Source: Xylanimonas protaetiae | Lineage (GTDB): Bacteria; Actinomycetota; Actinomycetes; Actinomycetales; Cellulomonadaceae | Assembly: GCF_004135385.1 (NCBI RefSeq) | Contig: NZ_CP035493.1 | Location: 2,857,440-2,921,439 of the forward strand | Direction of reading: 5' to 3' | Length of the DNA: 64,000 nucleotides | In this document: piece after piece, positions 20,435 through 28,211 of the stretch | Layout: each line of letters begins with the position of its first letter | Numbering within the stretch: the stretch's first letter is position 1 | The notes under the pieces: model-generated | Told to the model about the DNA's origin: nothing | Database searches by the model: none | Seen by the model: the letters and a program-made list of their open reading frames with translations, nothing else | Made by a program: the position numbers and the translations under genes

Positions 20435-20836
20435 CTACGCCCCGGGCGGCGCGTCGACCACCATGCACGTGAGCCGGCCCGTGCAGATCCGGCGCCCCTT
20501 GTCGTCGGTGATCGTGACCGCGTAGGACGCGAGCGTCCGGCCCCGGCTGATCGCCACCGCCTCGCCGCGCACCACGCCCTGGCGCGCCGAGCGGTGGTGC
20601 GTGACGTTGAGCTCGATCCCCACCGCTGCCCGGCCCGGGCCCGCGTGCTGCATCGCGGCGATCGACCCGAGCGTCTCGGCGAGCACGGCCGAGGCACCCC
20701 CGTGCAGCAGGCCGTAGGGCTGGGTGTTGCCCGCGACGGGCATCGTGCCGGTGGTGCGGTCGGCGGAGACCTCGAGCACCTCGATGCCCATGCGCTCGAT
20801 CAGCGTGCCCGCCAGCCCGGGAAGCGTGTCAGTCAT
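20435..20836 (-). CDS. PaaI-like hotdog-fold thioesterase
   Basis: A 133-residue single hotdog domain. LLHGGASAVLAETLGS carries the HGG turn and the acidic residue used by the PaaI/YbgC-type acyl-CoA thioesterases, which hydrolyse aryl- or acyl-CoA esters. The start MTDTLPG is chosen because the frame upstream runs into the polA promoter and lacks homology-like character. It is divergent from polA with only 19 nt between start codons, and its -10 candidate overlaps that of polA on the other strand. Specific substrate unknown. Confidence 0.8.
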   Translation of the reverse strand: MTDTLPGLAGTLIERMGIEVLEVSADRTTGTMPVAGNTQPYGLLHGGASAVLAETLGSIAAMQHAGPGRAAVGIELNVTHHRSARQGVVRGEAVAISRGRTLASYAVTITDDKGRRICTGRLTCMVVDAPPGA

Positions 20837-20842
20837 GGACGG

Positions 20843-20849
20843 TAGGTTG
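20843..20849. promoter_or_regulatory. Overlapping divergent -10 boxes (polA / thioesterase)
   Basis: TAGGTT (20843-20848, forward) is 7 nt before the polA GTG. CAACCT (20849-20844, reverse) is 7 nt before the thioesterase ATG. The two hexamers share five base pairs, so one polymerase-binding site could serve both directions. Confidence 0.45.
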
Positions 20850-20855
20850 GCATCC

Positions 20856-23576
20856 GTGACGACGACCGCGCCAGCAGGGCACCCCGTGACCGCCACGAGC
20901 CACCGGCCCCGCCTGCTCCTCATCGACGGGCACTCGATGGCGTACCGCGCGTTCTTCGCGCTGCCCGACACCATGGCCACCACGTCCGGCCAGGTGACGA
21001 ACGCGGTCTACGGGTTCACCTCGATGCTCACCAAGCTGCTGGGCGACGAGCAGCCCACGCACCTCGCCGTGGCGTTCGACGTGTCCCGGCGGTCGTTCCG
21101 CACCGAACGGTTCCCCGAGTACAAGGGCACGCGGTCCGAGACGCCGGCGCCCTTCAAGGGCCAGGTGCCGCTCATCAAGGACGTCCTCCAGGCGCTGCGC
21201 GTCCCCACGCTCGAGCGCGAGGGCATCGAGGCCGACGACATCATCGCCACCCTGTCCGGGCAGGCGTCGGCGGCGGGCATGGAGGTGCTCGTCTGCTCCG
21301 GCGACCGCGACTCCCTCCAGCTCGTCAGCGAGGACGTGACGCTGCTGTACCCCGTGCGCGGCGTGTCCGAGATGGCGCGGTTCACGCCCGACTCCGTCGC
21401 CGAGAAGTACGGCGTGCCGCCCGAGCAGTACCCCGACCTGGCCGCCCTGGTGGGCGAGACGAGCGACAACCTGCCCGGCGTGGCCGGGGTGGGCCCGAAG
21501 ACGGCCGCCAAGTGGGTGGCGCAGTTCGGCGGCCTCGAGCCGCTGCTCGCGAACGTCGACCAGCTCAAGGGCAAGGCCGCCGAGAACCTGCGCGCCGCCG
21601 TCGACCAGGTGCGGCTCAACCGTGAGCTCAACGCGCTCCTGCGCGACGTCGAGCTCGAGTACGCGCCCGACGACCTGCTGCTGCGCGGCTTCGACCGCGA
21701 GGCCGTGCACCGCATCTCCGACACGCTCCAGTTCGGCACGCTGCGCGACCGGCTCCTGGCGGTCGACCCTGCGGGCCACGACGAGGCCGCTGACGGCGCC
21801 GTCGACGCGGGGTTCGAGCTCGACGTCGTCGAGCTGCCCGCGGGCGGGCTCGCCGCCTGGCTCGCCGCGCGCGCCGGCCGCACCGTCGGCGTCGACGTCA
21901 GCGGGCGCGGCACGCCCAACCAGGGCGACGCGTGGGGCGTCGCGCTCGCCGAGGGCGGCGAGGGCGTCGCGTACGACCTCGCCGACATCACCGCCGACGA
22001 CGAGGCCGCGCTGACCGCCTGGCTCGCCGACCCCGCCGCGCCCAAGGTGCTGCACGGCGCCAAGACGGCCTGGCACTCCCTGGCTGCGCGGGGGATCGCC
22101 CTCGACGGCGTCGTCTTCGACACGGAGCTGGCCGCCTACCTGTGCTACCCCGACCAGCGCGGCTACGACCTGGGCGACCTCGTCGCACGGCACCTGGGCC
22201 GCGAGCTCAAGGTCGAGGACGACGGTGCCCAGGGGGCGCTCGACCTCGACCTGGGCGGCACAGGCGCCCGGGGCGTGGGCGAGGCCACGCGCGCCGCCGC
22301 CGTCGCCGACCTGGCCCAGGCGCTCACGGGCCAGCTGGCCGACCGCGGCGCGACGTCGCTGCTCACCGACGTCGAGCTGCCGCTGTCGCGCGTGCTCGCG
22401 CGCGTCGAGGCCAACGGCATCGCCGCCGACACGGACTTCCTGACGACGCTCGAGCGAGGCTTCGCCGACCAGGTCGCCCAGGCCGCGGGCGAGGCGTACG
22501 ACGCCATCGGGCACGAGGTGAACCTCGGCTCGCCCAAGCAGCTCCAGGAGGTGCTGTTCGGCGAGCTCGACATGCCCAAGACCAAGAAGACCAAGACGGG
22601 CTACACGACCGACGCGGCCGCGCTCGCCGAGCTGTACGCCAAGACGGGGCACCCGTTCCTGGAGCACCTGCTCGCGCACCGCGACGCCACGCGGCTGCGC
22701 GTCACGGTCGAGGGGCTCATCAAGTCGGTGCACCCGGACGGGCGCATCCACACCACCTTCCAGCAGACGATCGCCGCGACGGGCCGCCTCTCGTCCACGG
22801 AGCCGAACCTCCAGAACATCCCCATCCGCACCGAGGCGGGGCGGCAGATCCGCCGCGCGTTCCGCGTGGGCGACGGCTACGAGACGCTCCTGACGGCCGA
22901 CTACTCGCAGATCGAGATGCGCATCATGGCGCACCTGTCGGGCGACGCCGGGCTCATCGAGGCGTTCCGGTCGGGGGAGGACCTGCACCGGTACGTGGGC
23001 TCGCGCGTCTTCGGCGTCGAGCCCGCAGGCGTGACCGCCGAGATGCGCTCCAAGGTCAAGGCGATGTCCTACGGCCTGGCGTACGGGCTCTCCGCGTTCG
23101 GGCTCAGCCAGCAGCTCGGCATCTCCACGGGCGAGGCGCAAGGCCTCATGGACGACTACTTCGCCCGGTTCGGCGGGGTGCGCGAGTACCTCGACGGCGT
23201 GGTCGAGGAGGCCCGGGCCACCGGCTACACCGCCACCGTGCTGGGCCGGCGCCGGTACCTGCCCGACCTCACGAGCGACAACCGTCAGCGCCGGCAGATG
23301 GCCGAGCGCATGGCCCTCAACGCGCCCATCCAGGGCAGCGCGGCCGACATCATCAAGCTCGCCATGCTGGGCGTGCAGCGCGAGCTGGACGCTCGCGGGC
23401 TGCGCTCGCGGCTGCTGCTCCAGGTGCACGACGAGCTCGTCGTCGAGGTCGCCCCGGGGGAGCGCGCGGCCGCGGAGGACGTGCTGCGCTCGCAGATGGG
23501 GGCGGCGTACACGCTGGACGTCCCCCTCGACGTGTCGGTGGGGACGGGGGAGACATGGCACGACGCCGGTCACTGA
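20856..23576 (+). CDS. polA: DNA polymerase I
   Basis: A 906-residue Pol I used for gap filling in excision repair and Okazaki fragment maturation. The N-terminal 5'-3' flap nuclease domain begins LLLIDGHSMAYRAFF. The polymerase domain has motif A TADYSQIEMRIMAHLS, motif B SKVKAMSYGLAYG and motif C LQVHDELVVEV. The middle domain has lost proofreading residues: the DxE of the exonuclease I motif reads Asp347-Val-Ser349 (GVDVSGRG), and the later Asp is not apparent. This agrees with exonuclease-deficient Pol I of other actinobacteria. GTG 20856 with TAGGTT 7 nt upstream gives a leaderless mRNA; the upstream frame overlaps the divergent gene and is rejected. Confidence 0.97.
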   Translation: MTTTAPAGHPVTATSHRPRLLLIDGHSMAYRAFFALPDTMATTSGQVTNAVYGFTSMLTKLLGDEQPTHLAVAFDVSRRSFRTERFPEYKGTRSETPAPFKGQVPLIKDVLQALRVPTLEREGIEADDIIATLSGQASAAGMEVLVCSGDRDSLQLVSEDVTLLYPVRGVSEMARFTPDSVAEKYGVPPEQYPDLAALVGETSDNLPGVAGVGPKTAAKWVAQFGGLEPLLANVDQLKGKAAENLRAAVDQVRLNRELNALLRDVELEYAPDDLLLRGFDREAVHRISDTLQFGTLRDRLLAVDPAGHDEAADGAVDAGFELDVVELPAGGLAAWLAARAGRTVGVDVSGRGTPNQGDAWGVALAEGGEGVAYDLADITADDEAALTAWLADPAAPKVLHGAKTAWHSLAARGIALDGVVFDTELAAYLCYPDQRGYDLGDLVARHLGRELKVEDDGAQGALDLDLGGTGARGVGEATRAAAVADLAQALTGQLADRGATSLLTDVELPLSRVLARVEANGIAADTDFLTTLERGFADQVAQAAGEAYDAIGHEVNLGSPKQLQEVLFGELDMPKTKKTKTGYTTDAAALAELYAKTGHPFLEHLLAHRDATRLRVTVEGLIKSVHPDGRIHTTFQQTIAATGRLSSTEPNLQNIPIRTEAGRQIRRAFRVGDGYETLLTADYSQIEMRIMAHLSGDAGLIEAFRSGEDLHRYVGSRVFGVEPAGVTAEMRSKVKAMSYGLAYGLSAFGLSQQLGISTGEAQGLMDDYFARFGGVREYLDGVVEEARATGYTATVLGRRRYLPDLTSDNRQRRQMAERMALNAPIQGSAADIIKLAMLGVQRELDARGLRSRLLLQVHDELVVEVAPGERAAAEDVLRSQMGAAYTLDVPLDVSVGTGETWHDAGH

Positions 23577-23589
23577 CGGACAGCCCAGG

Positions 23590-23616
23590 GGTGGGGGACG
23601 AGACGGGAGCCCCACC
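23590..23616 (+). terminator. Weak hairpin after polA
   Basis: GGTGGGG and CCCCACC form a 7-bp stem with a 13-nt loop 14 nt after the polA stop. It is a weak terminator candidate placed before the promoter of the next gene. Confidence 0.3.
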
Positions 23617-23650
23617 ACGGCACGCCGCCTCGGCTAGGGTCCCCGGTCCT

Positions 23651-24556
23651 ATGGACTGGATCATCCGCGTCGTCAAGGGCGTCGTCATCTCGCTGGGCTT
23701 CATCCTCCCGGGCGTCTCGGGCGGGGTCCTCGCGGCCATCCTCGGTCTCTACGAGCGCCTGCTGCGCTTCCTCGCCAACTTCCGACGCCGGTTCCGGGTC
23801 GACTTCCCGTACTTCGTCCCGGTCGGCATCGGTGGCGTGGTGGGCCTCGGACTGCTGTCGAGCCCGCTGGCGTACGCCATCGAGCACTGGCGCGTGCCCG
23901 TCATGTGGGCGTTCGCCGGCGCGATCCTCGGAACCGTGCCCGCCCTGTGGCGCACGGCGGCCGAGCGCCTCGACGGCCGTGCGGGCCGCGACGGCACGGA
24001 CTGGGCCTGGCTCGTCGGCACGTTCGTCGTCGCGATCGTGGGCCTGTACCTGCTGCCGTTCGCCACGGGCACGGTCCCGGCGAACTTCGGAGGCTTCCTG
24101 CTCGCGGGCGGTCTCATCGCGCTCGGCGTGCTCGTGCCCGGCCTGTCGCCGTCCAACCTGCTCATCATCCTGGGTCTGCTCCAGCCGATGCTGCAGCGCT
24201 TCGGCCGCGAGGGGGACTTCGGCCTGACCGACGCCCTGACGACGCTCGTGGCGGTCGCGCTCGGCGCGATCGTCGTGCTGGCGGCGTTCTCGAAGCTCAT
24301 GGAGCGCGTGCTGGACCGGTTCCACTCACGCGTCTACCACTTCATCATCGGCTTCGTCCTGGCCTCGACCGTGCTCATCCTCGTGCCGACGCCGTCGGGC
24401 TCGGTGCTCCACGGCACCGAGGACGCGATGACGTACGAGGGCGTGACGGCCACGACGATCGTGGTGGCCGCGGTGCTGTTCCTCGCGGGTGTTGCGCTGG
24501 GCCTGTGGATGGCCATGCTGGAGAAGAAGCACAAGACCGTCGACGCAGGGGTGTGA
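23651..24556 (+). CDS. DUF368 membrane protein, PopT-type undecaprenyl-phosphate translocase
   Basis: A 301-residue polytopic membrane protein of the DUF368 family, with about eight hydrophobic segments. Twin motifs, ISLGFILPGVSGGVLAAI near the N-terminus and ALGVLVPGLSPSNLLIIL in the second half, show the inverted repeat of this family. Published work on DUF368 (PopT) and DedA (UptA) proteins links them to flipping the C55 lipid carrier back across the membrane for cell-wall synthesis. In an actinomycete the carrier may be decaprenyl phosphate. ATG 23651 follows TAGGGT (23635-23640) by 10 nt. The next gene starts 1 nt after its stop. Confidence 0.85.
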   Translation: MDWIIRVVKGVVISLGFILPGVSGGVLAAILGLYERLLRFLANFRRRFRVDFPYFVPVGIGGVVGLGLLSSPLAYAIEHWRVPVMWAFAGAILGTVPALWRTAAERLDGRAGRDGTDWAWLVGTFVVAIVGLYLLPFATGTVPANFGGFLLAGGLIALGVLVPGLSPSNLLIILGLLQPMLQRFGREGDFGLTDALTTLVAVALGAIVVLAAFSKLMERVLDRFHSRVYHFIIGFVLASTVLILVPTPSGSVLHGTEDAMTYEGVTATTIVVAAVLFLAGVALGLWMAMLEKKHKTVDAGV

Positions 24557-24557
24557 C

Positions 24558-24908
24558 ATGGCCACCGACCGCCTCGCGAACCTGACCTTCGCGAGCATCT
24601 ACCCGATGTACGTGCAGAAGGTCGAGCGCAAGGACCACACGGTCGACGAGCTGCACACCGTCATCGGGTGGCTCACCGGCTACGACGACGCGGGCATCGC
24701 CGGGTGCGTCGCCGACGGGCGCACCTTCGAGCAGTTCTTCGAGAAGGCGCCCGCGATGAACCCGAACGCCGCCCTCATCCGGGGGGTCATCTGCGGGTAC
24801 CGCGTCGAGGACATCGAGGACCCGCTGCACCAGAAGGTGCGCTGGCTCGACAAGCTCGTCGACGAGCTGGCCCGCGGCAAGAAGATGGCGAGCATCCTGC
24901 GCGCCTGA
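24558..24908 (+). CDS. DUF2200 family protein
   Basis: A 116-residue soluble protein beginning MATDRLANLTFASIYPMYV, with EQFFEKAPAMNPNAALI and DPLHQKVRWLDKLVDELA, which match the DUF2200 family as I know it. Function is unknown. It begins 1 nt after the DUF368 gene and is very likely cotranscribed with it, but no functional link is established. The short region to the next gene (84 nt) has no clear hairpin. Confidence 0.8.
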   Translation: MATDRLANLTFASIYPMYVQKVERKDHTVDELHTVIGWLTGYDDAGIAGCVADGRTFEQFFEKAPAMNPNAALIRGVICGYRVEDIEDPLHQKVRWLDKLVDELARGKKMASILRA

Positions 24909-24992
24909 GGCGTTGCCCCCGGGCGACGAGATACCGCGCGCAGCCCGCCCCGCGCCCGATCCGGGGGCCACGGGCTCCTACCTTGAGGGTTC

Positions 24993-26087
24993 GTGAGCAC
25001 CACCTCTGAGCGCGCTGCCGCCATCACGACCGACACCGTCGCGCCGGGCCGACGCCTCGACCGGCTCAAGGCCGCGGGAGTCGCCGCCGCCTTCGCCGCG
25101 GGCCTCGTCTCCGCCGTCCAGAGCCACGTCAACGGCTCCTTCACCGCCGCCCTCGGGAACGGCATCGTCGTCGCGACCATCAGCTTCGGCTCCGCGACCC
25201 TGATCCTGACCCTGCTGCTGCTCCTCGTCCCGAAGGCCCGCCACGGCGTCGGACGTGTCGTCGCCTCCCTGCGCGCCGGCCGCAAGAACACCTCGGACGC
25301 CGTGCGCGCCATCCACCGCGGCGTGCCGGGCATCGGCCGCCTGCGCTGGTTCCAGGTCATCGGCGGCGCCGCCGGCGGCCTCTTCGTCACCGCCCAGGGC
25401 ATCACCGTGGGGTCCCTCGGCGTCGCGATGTTCGTGGTCGCCGTCACCGCCGGCCAGTCGGTGTCGTCGCTGTTCTGCGACATGCTCGGGTTCGCGCCCG
25501 GCGGCAAGCGCGGCATCACGTTCGGCCGCGCCGTCGGCCCGGCCCTCGCCATCGCCGCCGTGCTGGTCGCGCAGTGGGCCCGGCTCGGCGCCGCCAGCCA
25601 GCTCTACCTGGTGGCCCTGCCCATGGTCGCCGGCGTGTTCGTCGCCGCGCAGCACGCCGTCAACGGCCGCGTCGAGACGACGGCGGCGACCGCGCCCTTC
25701 GGCCCGCAGGTCGACCGCCTGCCCGGCGCCCTGGCCGCCACCTTCGTCAACTTCCTCGTCGGCACGGTCGCGCTGCTGGTCGTGGTCTCGGTCGCGCTCG
25801 CGATCCAGGGCTGGCCCACGGGCGAGCTCCCGAGCGAGTGGTGGATGTACACGGGCGGCGCGCTCGGCGTGGTCTTCATCGGCACGGCCGCCGCCGTCGT
25901 GCACCGCATCGGCGCGCTGCTGCTGGCGCTGTCGCTCATCGCCGGCCAGATCACGGGCGCGATCGTGCTCGACGTCACCGTGCGCGACCTGCCGCTGAGC
26001 ACCAGCGCGCTGGTCGCGGTGGCGCTGACCTTCTGCGCGATCGCCGTCCCGGCGATCACCTCGCGCACCCCTGCCGAGGCCCGCTGA
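24993..26087 (+). CDS. DMT-superfamily permease, DUF606/YdcZ type
   Basis: A 364-residue integral membrane protein with about ten hydrophobic segments in two homologous halves. The first half contains AAFAAGLVSAVQSHVNGSFT and the second AGVFVAAQHAVNGR, the repeated AxQxxxNG element of the DUF606 (YdcZ) branch of the drug/metabolite transporter superfamily. Between the halves is a basic cytoplasmic loop. Substrate unknown. The GTG start follows TACCTT (24979-24984) by 8 nt, a leaderless layout. It is convergent with a methyltransferase gene across a strong hairpin. Confidence 0.82.
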   Translation: MSTTSERAAAITTDTVAPGRRLDRLKAAGVAAAFAAGLVSAVQSHVNGSFTAALGNGIVVATISFGSATLILTLLLLLVPKARHGVGRVVASLRAGRKNTSDAVRAIHRGVPGIGRLRWFQVIGGAAGGLFVTAQGITVGSLGVAMFVVAVTAGQSVSSLFCDMLGFAPGGKRGITFGRAVGPALAIAAVLVAQWARLGAASQLYLVALPMVAGVFVAAQHAVNGRVETTAATAPFGPQVDRLPGALAATFVNFLVGTVALLVVVSVALAIQGWPTGELPSEWWMYTGGALGVVFIGTAAAVVHRIGALLLALSLIAGQITGAIVLDVTVRDLPLSTSALVAVALTFCAIAVPAITSRTPAEAR

Positions 26088-26097
26088 CCCCGCCGTC

Positions 26098-26125
26098 GCG
26101 GTGCCGCCCGCACGGGCGGCACCGC
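26098..26125. terminator. Bidirectional hairpin between convergent genes
   Basis: A perfect 13-bp stem (26098-26110 with 26113-26125) lies between two convergent stops and could end transcription from both. Confidence 0.75.
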
Positions 26126-26131
26126 ACCGGG

Positions 26132-26926
26132 CTAGCGCCTCGTCACGAAGACGGCCGTGCCGGGCAGGTACGCGCCGCGCTCGGGCCCCCAGCCGCCCCA
26201 CACCTGGTCGTTCCAGGCGGGCCACTCCGGCTCGACGACGTCGAGCAGCGTGAGCCCGGCGGCGACGACGTCGCGCACGTGGTCGCCCACGGTGCGGTGG
26301 TACTCGGCGTAGACGACGCGGCCGCCCGCCTCCTCGACGTACGGGCGGCGGTCGAAGTAGGACCGGTTCGCCGTCAGCCCGTGCGTCGTCGGGTCGTCCG
26401 GGAACGCCCAGCGCAGCGGGTGCGTCACCGAGAACACCCACCGCCCGCCGGGGCGCAGCACGCGGGCGGCCTCCGCGTGGACGCGGACGGCGTCGGGCAC
26501 GAACGGGATCGCGCCGAACGACGTGAAGACGACGTCGAAGCTCGCGTCGGCGAACGGGAGCGCGCGGGCGTCGGCCTGGACGACCGGCACGCGCACGCCG
26601 GTCGCGGCGTCGAGGGGGGCGCCGCCGCGCAGCATGCCGTGCGAGACGTCGGTGGCGACGACGTCGGCGCCCTGGCGGGCGAGCCAGCGCGAGCACTGCG
26701 CCGCCCCGGCGCCCACCTCGAGGACGCGCCGCCCGGCGACGTCGCCCAGCAGCCGCGCCTCGGCCTCCGTCAGGCCCTCCGGCCCCCAGCGGAAGCCCGC
26801 GTCGCCGAGGAACTCGCCGTGCTCGTCGAGGTACTCGGCGGCGTTGGCGTCCCACCACGCGCGACCGGCGGACCCGCCCTCGGTGTCCGGCACATGGCGG
26901 TAGCCGACGCTCTCGATGTCGCTCAC
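26132..26926 (-). CDS. Class I SAM-dependent methyltransferase
   Basis: A 264-residue methyltransferase. Motif I VLEVGAGAAQCSRWLARQG (near residue 67) binds SAM. Acidic ATDVS ends strand 2, VQADARALPFADASFDVVF covers motifs II-III, and a LRPGGRWVF motif follows. The C-terminal part (roughly residues 180-264) is rich in aromatic residues and may bind the substrate, which cannot be named. GTG 26926 is chosen since CAGGAT (26938-26933) lies 6 nt upstream on the reverse strand; longer in-frame starts exist but overlap this box. Confidence 0.83.
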   Translation of the reverse strand: MSDIESVGYRHVPDTEGGSAGRAWWDANAAEYLDEHGEFLGDAGFRWGPEGLTEAEARLLGDVAGRRVLEVGAGAAQCSRWLARQGADVVATDVSHGMLRGGAPLDAATGVRVPVVQADARALPFADASFDVVFTSFGAIPFVPDAVRVHAEAARVLRPGGRWVFSVTHPLRWAFPDDPTTHGLTANRSYFDRRPYVEEAGGRVVYAEYHRTVGDHVRDVVAAGLTLLDVVEPEWPAWNDQVWGGWGPERGAYLPGTAVFVTRR

Positions 26927-26992
26927 GTGAACATCCTGCCGTGACGTGCGCCGGGACACGTCACCCGGCACGACGTGGACAGGCCACATGGT

Positions 26993-26998
26993 TAGGAT
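26993..26998 (+). promoter_or_regulatory. -10 box of pfkA
   Basis: TAGGAT lies 50 nt before the pfkA GTG. Unlike most genes here it would give a leader of about 45 nt that carries a strong GGGGGAAG ribosome binding site. Confidence 0.55.
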
Positions 26999-27048
26999 CA
27001 CAGCGGCACGCGGGCCGCGTGCCTTCCGAGAACACCTGGGGGAAGCAC

Positions 27049-28074
27049 GTGCGAGTCGGACTCCTGACCGGTGGCGGGGACGTCCCCGGCCTCAACGCGG
27101 CGATCCGGGCGGTGGTCAAGCGCGGCGAGGGCGAGCACGGCCACTCGATCGTCGGCTTCCGCAACGGCTGGCGCGGCCTGGCCGAGGGTGACGTCATGCC
27201 GCTGGGCCGTCAGCAGATCCGCAACGTGCTGCCCATCGGCGGGACGCTGCTCGGCACGGCCCGGTTCCACCCGCACTCCGCCGACGGCGGCATGGACGCC
27301 GTGCTCACCACGCTCGAGGCGGAGCGCATCGAGGCTCTCATCGTCATCGGTGGCGACGGCACGCTGCACGCGGCGAGCAAGGTGGCCGAGGCCGGCATCA
27401 ACATCGTCGCGATCCCCAAGACGATCGACAACGACGTCTGGGGCACCGACCGCTCGATCGGCTTCGACACCGCGGTGACCATCGCGACCGAGGCTGTCGA
27501 CCGCATCCACACCACGGCCGAGTCGCACAACCGCGTCATGATCATCGAGGTCATGGGCCGGCACGCCGGCTGGATCGCGGCGACGTCGGGCATCGCGGGC
27601 GGCGCCGAGCTGGTGCTGGCCCCCGAGCAGCCGTTCGACATCGACAAGATCGTCAAGTTCCTCAAGCACCGCCACCGCGCGCACGCGAGCTTCTCCATCA
27701 TCGTGGTCGCCGAGGGCGCGGCTCCGGCCGAGGGCACGGCCATGCAGTACGAGACGCAGCTCGGCCGCTTCGGCGAGATCATCGCCGGGTCCATCTCCGA
27801 GCGCCTCAAGGTCGAGATCGCCGAGCGCACCGGGTTCGACACACGCGTGACCGTGCTCGGCCACATCCAGCGCGGCGGCACCCCGACGCCGACCGACCGC
27901 ATCCTCGGCTCCCGCTTCGGCGTGGCGGCGATCGACGCCATCACCCGCGGCGAGACGGGCGTGATGACGGCGCTGCGGGGCGAGGACATCGTCCTGGTGC
28001 CGCTCGCCGAGATCGCCGGCAAGGTCAAGCACGTGCCCACCGAGCTGCTCGACGTGGCGCAGGCGCTCGCCTGA
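27049..28074 (+). CDS. pfkA: 6-phosphofructokinase, group III (predicted ATP-dependent)
   Basis: A 341-residue phosphofructokinase that commits fructose 6-phosphate to glycolysis. The protein begins VRVGLLTGGGDVPGLN. Two positions that separate donor classes fall exactly at the classical numbers: Gly104 (GGDGT), expected for ATP enzymes, and Lys124 (PKTIDND), shared with PPi-dependent enzymes. That mix is what I recall for Streptomyces-type group III enzymes, so ATP is the likely donor but PPi should be tested. GTG start is supported by GGGGGAAG 5-12 nt upstream. A perfect inverted repeat follows the stop by 9 nt. Confidence 0.93.
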   Translation: MRVGLLTGGGDVPGLNAAIRAVVKRGEGEHGHSIVGFRNGWRGLAEGDVMPLGRQQIRNVLPIGGTLLGTARFHPHSADGGMDAVLTTLEAERIEALIVIGGDGTLHAASKVAEAGINIVAIPKTIDNDVWGTDRSIGFDTAVTIATEAVDRIHTTAESHNRVMIIEVMGRHAGWIAATSGIAGGAELVLAPEQPFDIDKIVKFLKHRHRAHASFSIIVVAEGAAPAEGTAMQYETQLGRFGEIIAGSISERLKVEIAERTGFDTRVTVLGHIQRGGTPTPTDRILGSRFGVAAIDAITRGETGVMTALRGEDIVLVPLAEIAGKVKHVPTELLDVAQALA

Positions 28075-28083
28075 TTCGACCCG

Positions 28084-28114
28084 ACCGCCGTCCATGGCTA
28101 GGATGGACGGCGGT
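28084..28114. promoter_or_regulatory. Perfect 12-bp inverted repeat over the rpsA -10 box
   Basis: Arms 28084-28095 and 28103-28114 are perfectly complementary around the spacer GGCTAGG. The -10 box TAGGAT (28099-28104) spans the spacer and the start of the right arm. It may be the pfkA terminator, an operator for rpsA, or both. The rpsA leader would be about 100 nt. Confidence 0.6.
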
Positions 28115-28211
28115 GCCGTGCGCCTGCCCTCAGGTCTGACCCAGGCCGGCGAGTGCCGCCCACCAAGTCCCTGTCCGCACGACTCCTTGTCCACATCGGA
28201 GCATCCACTTC

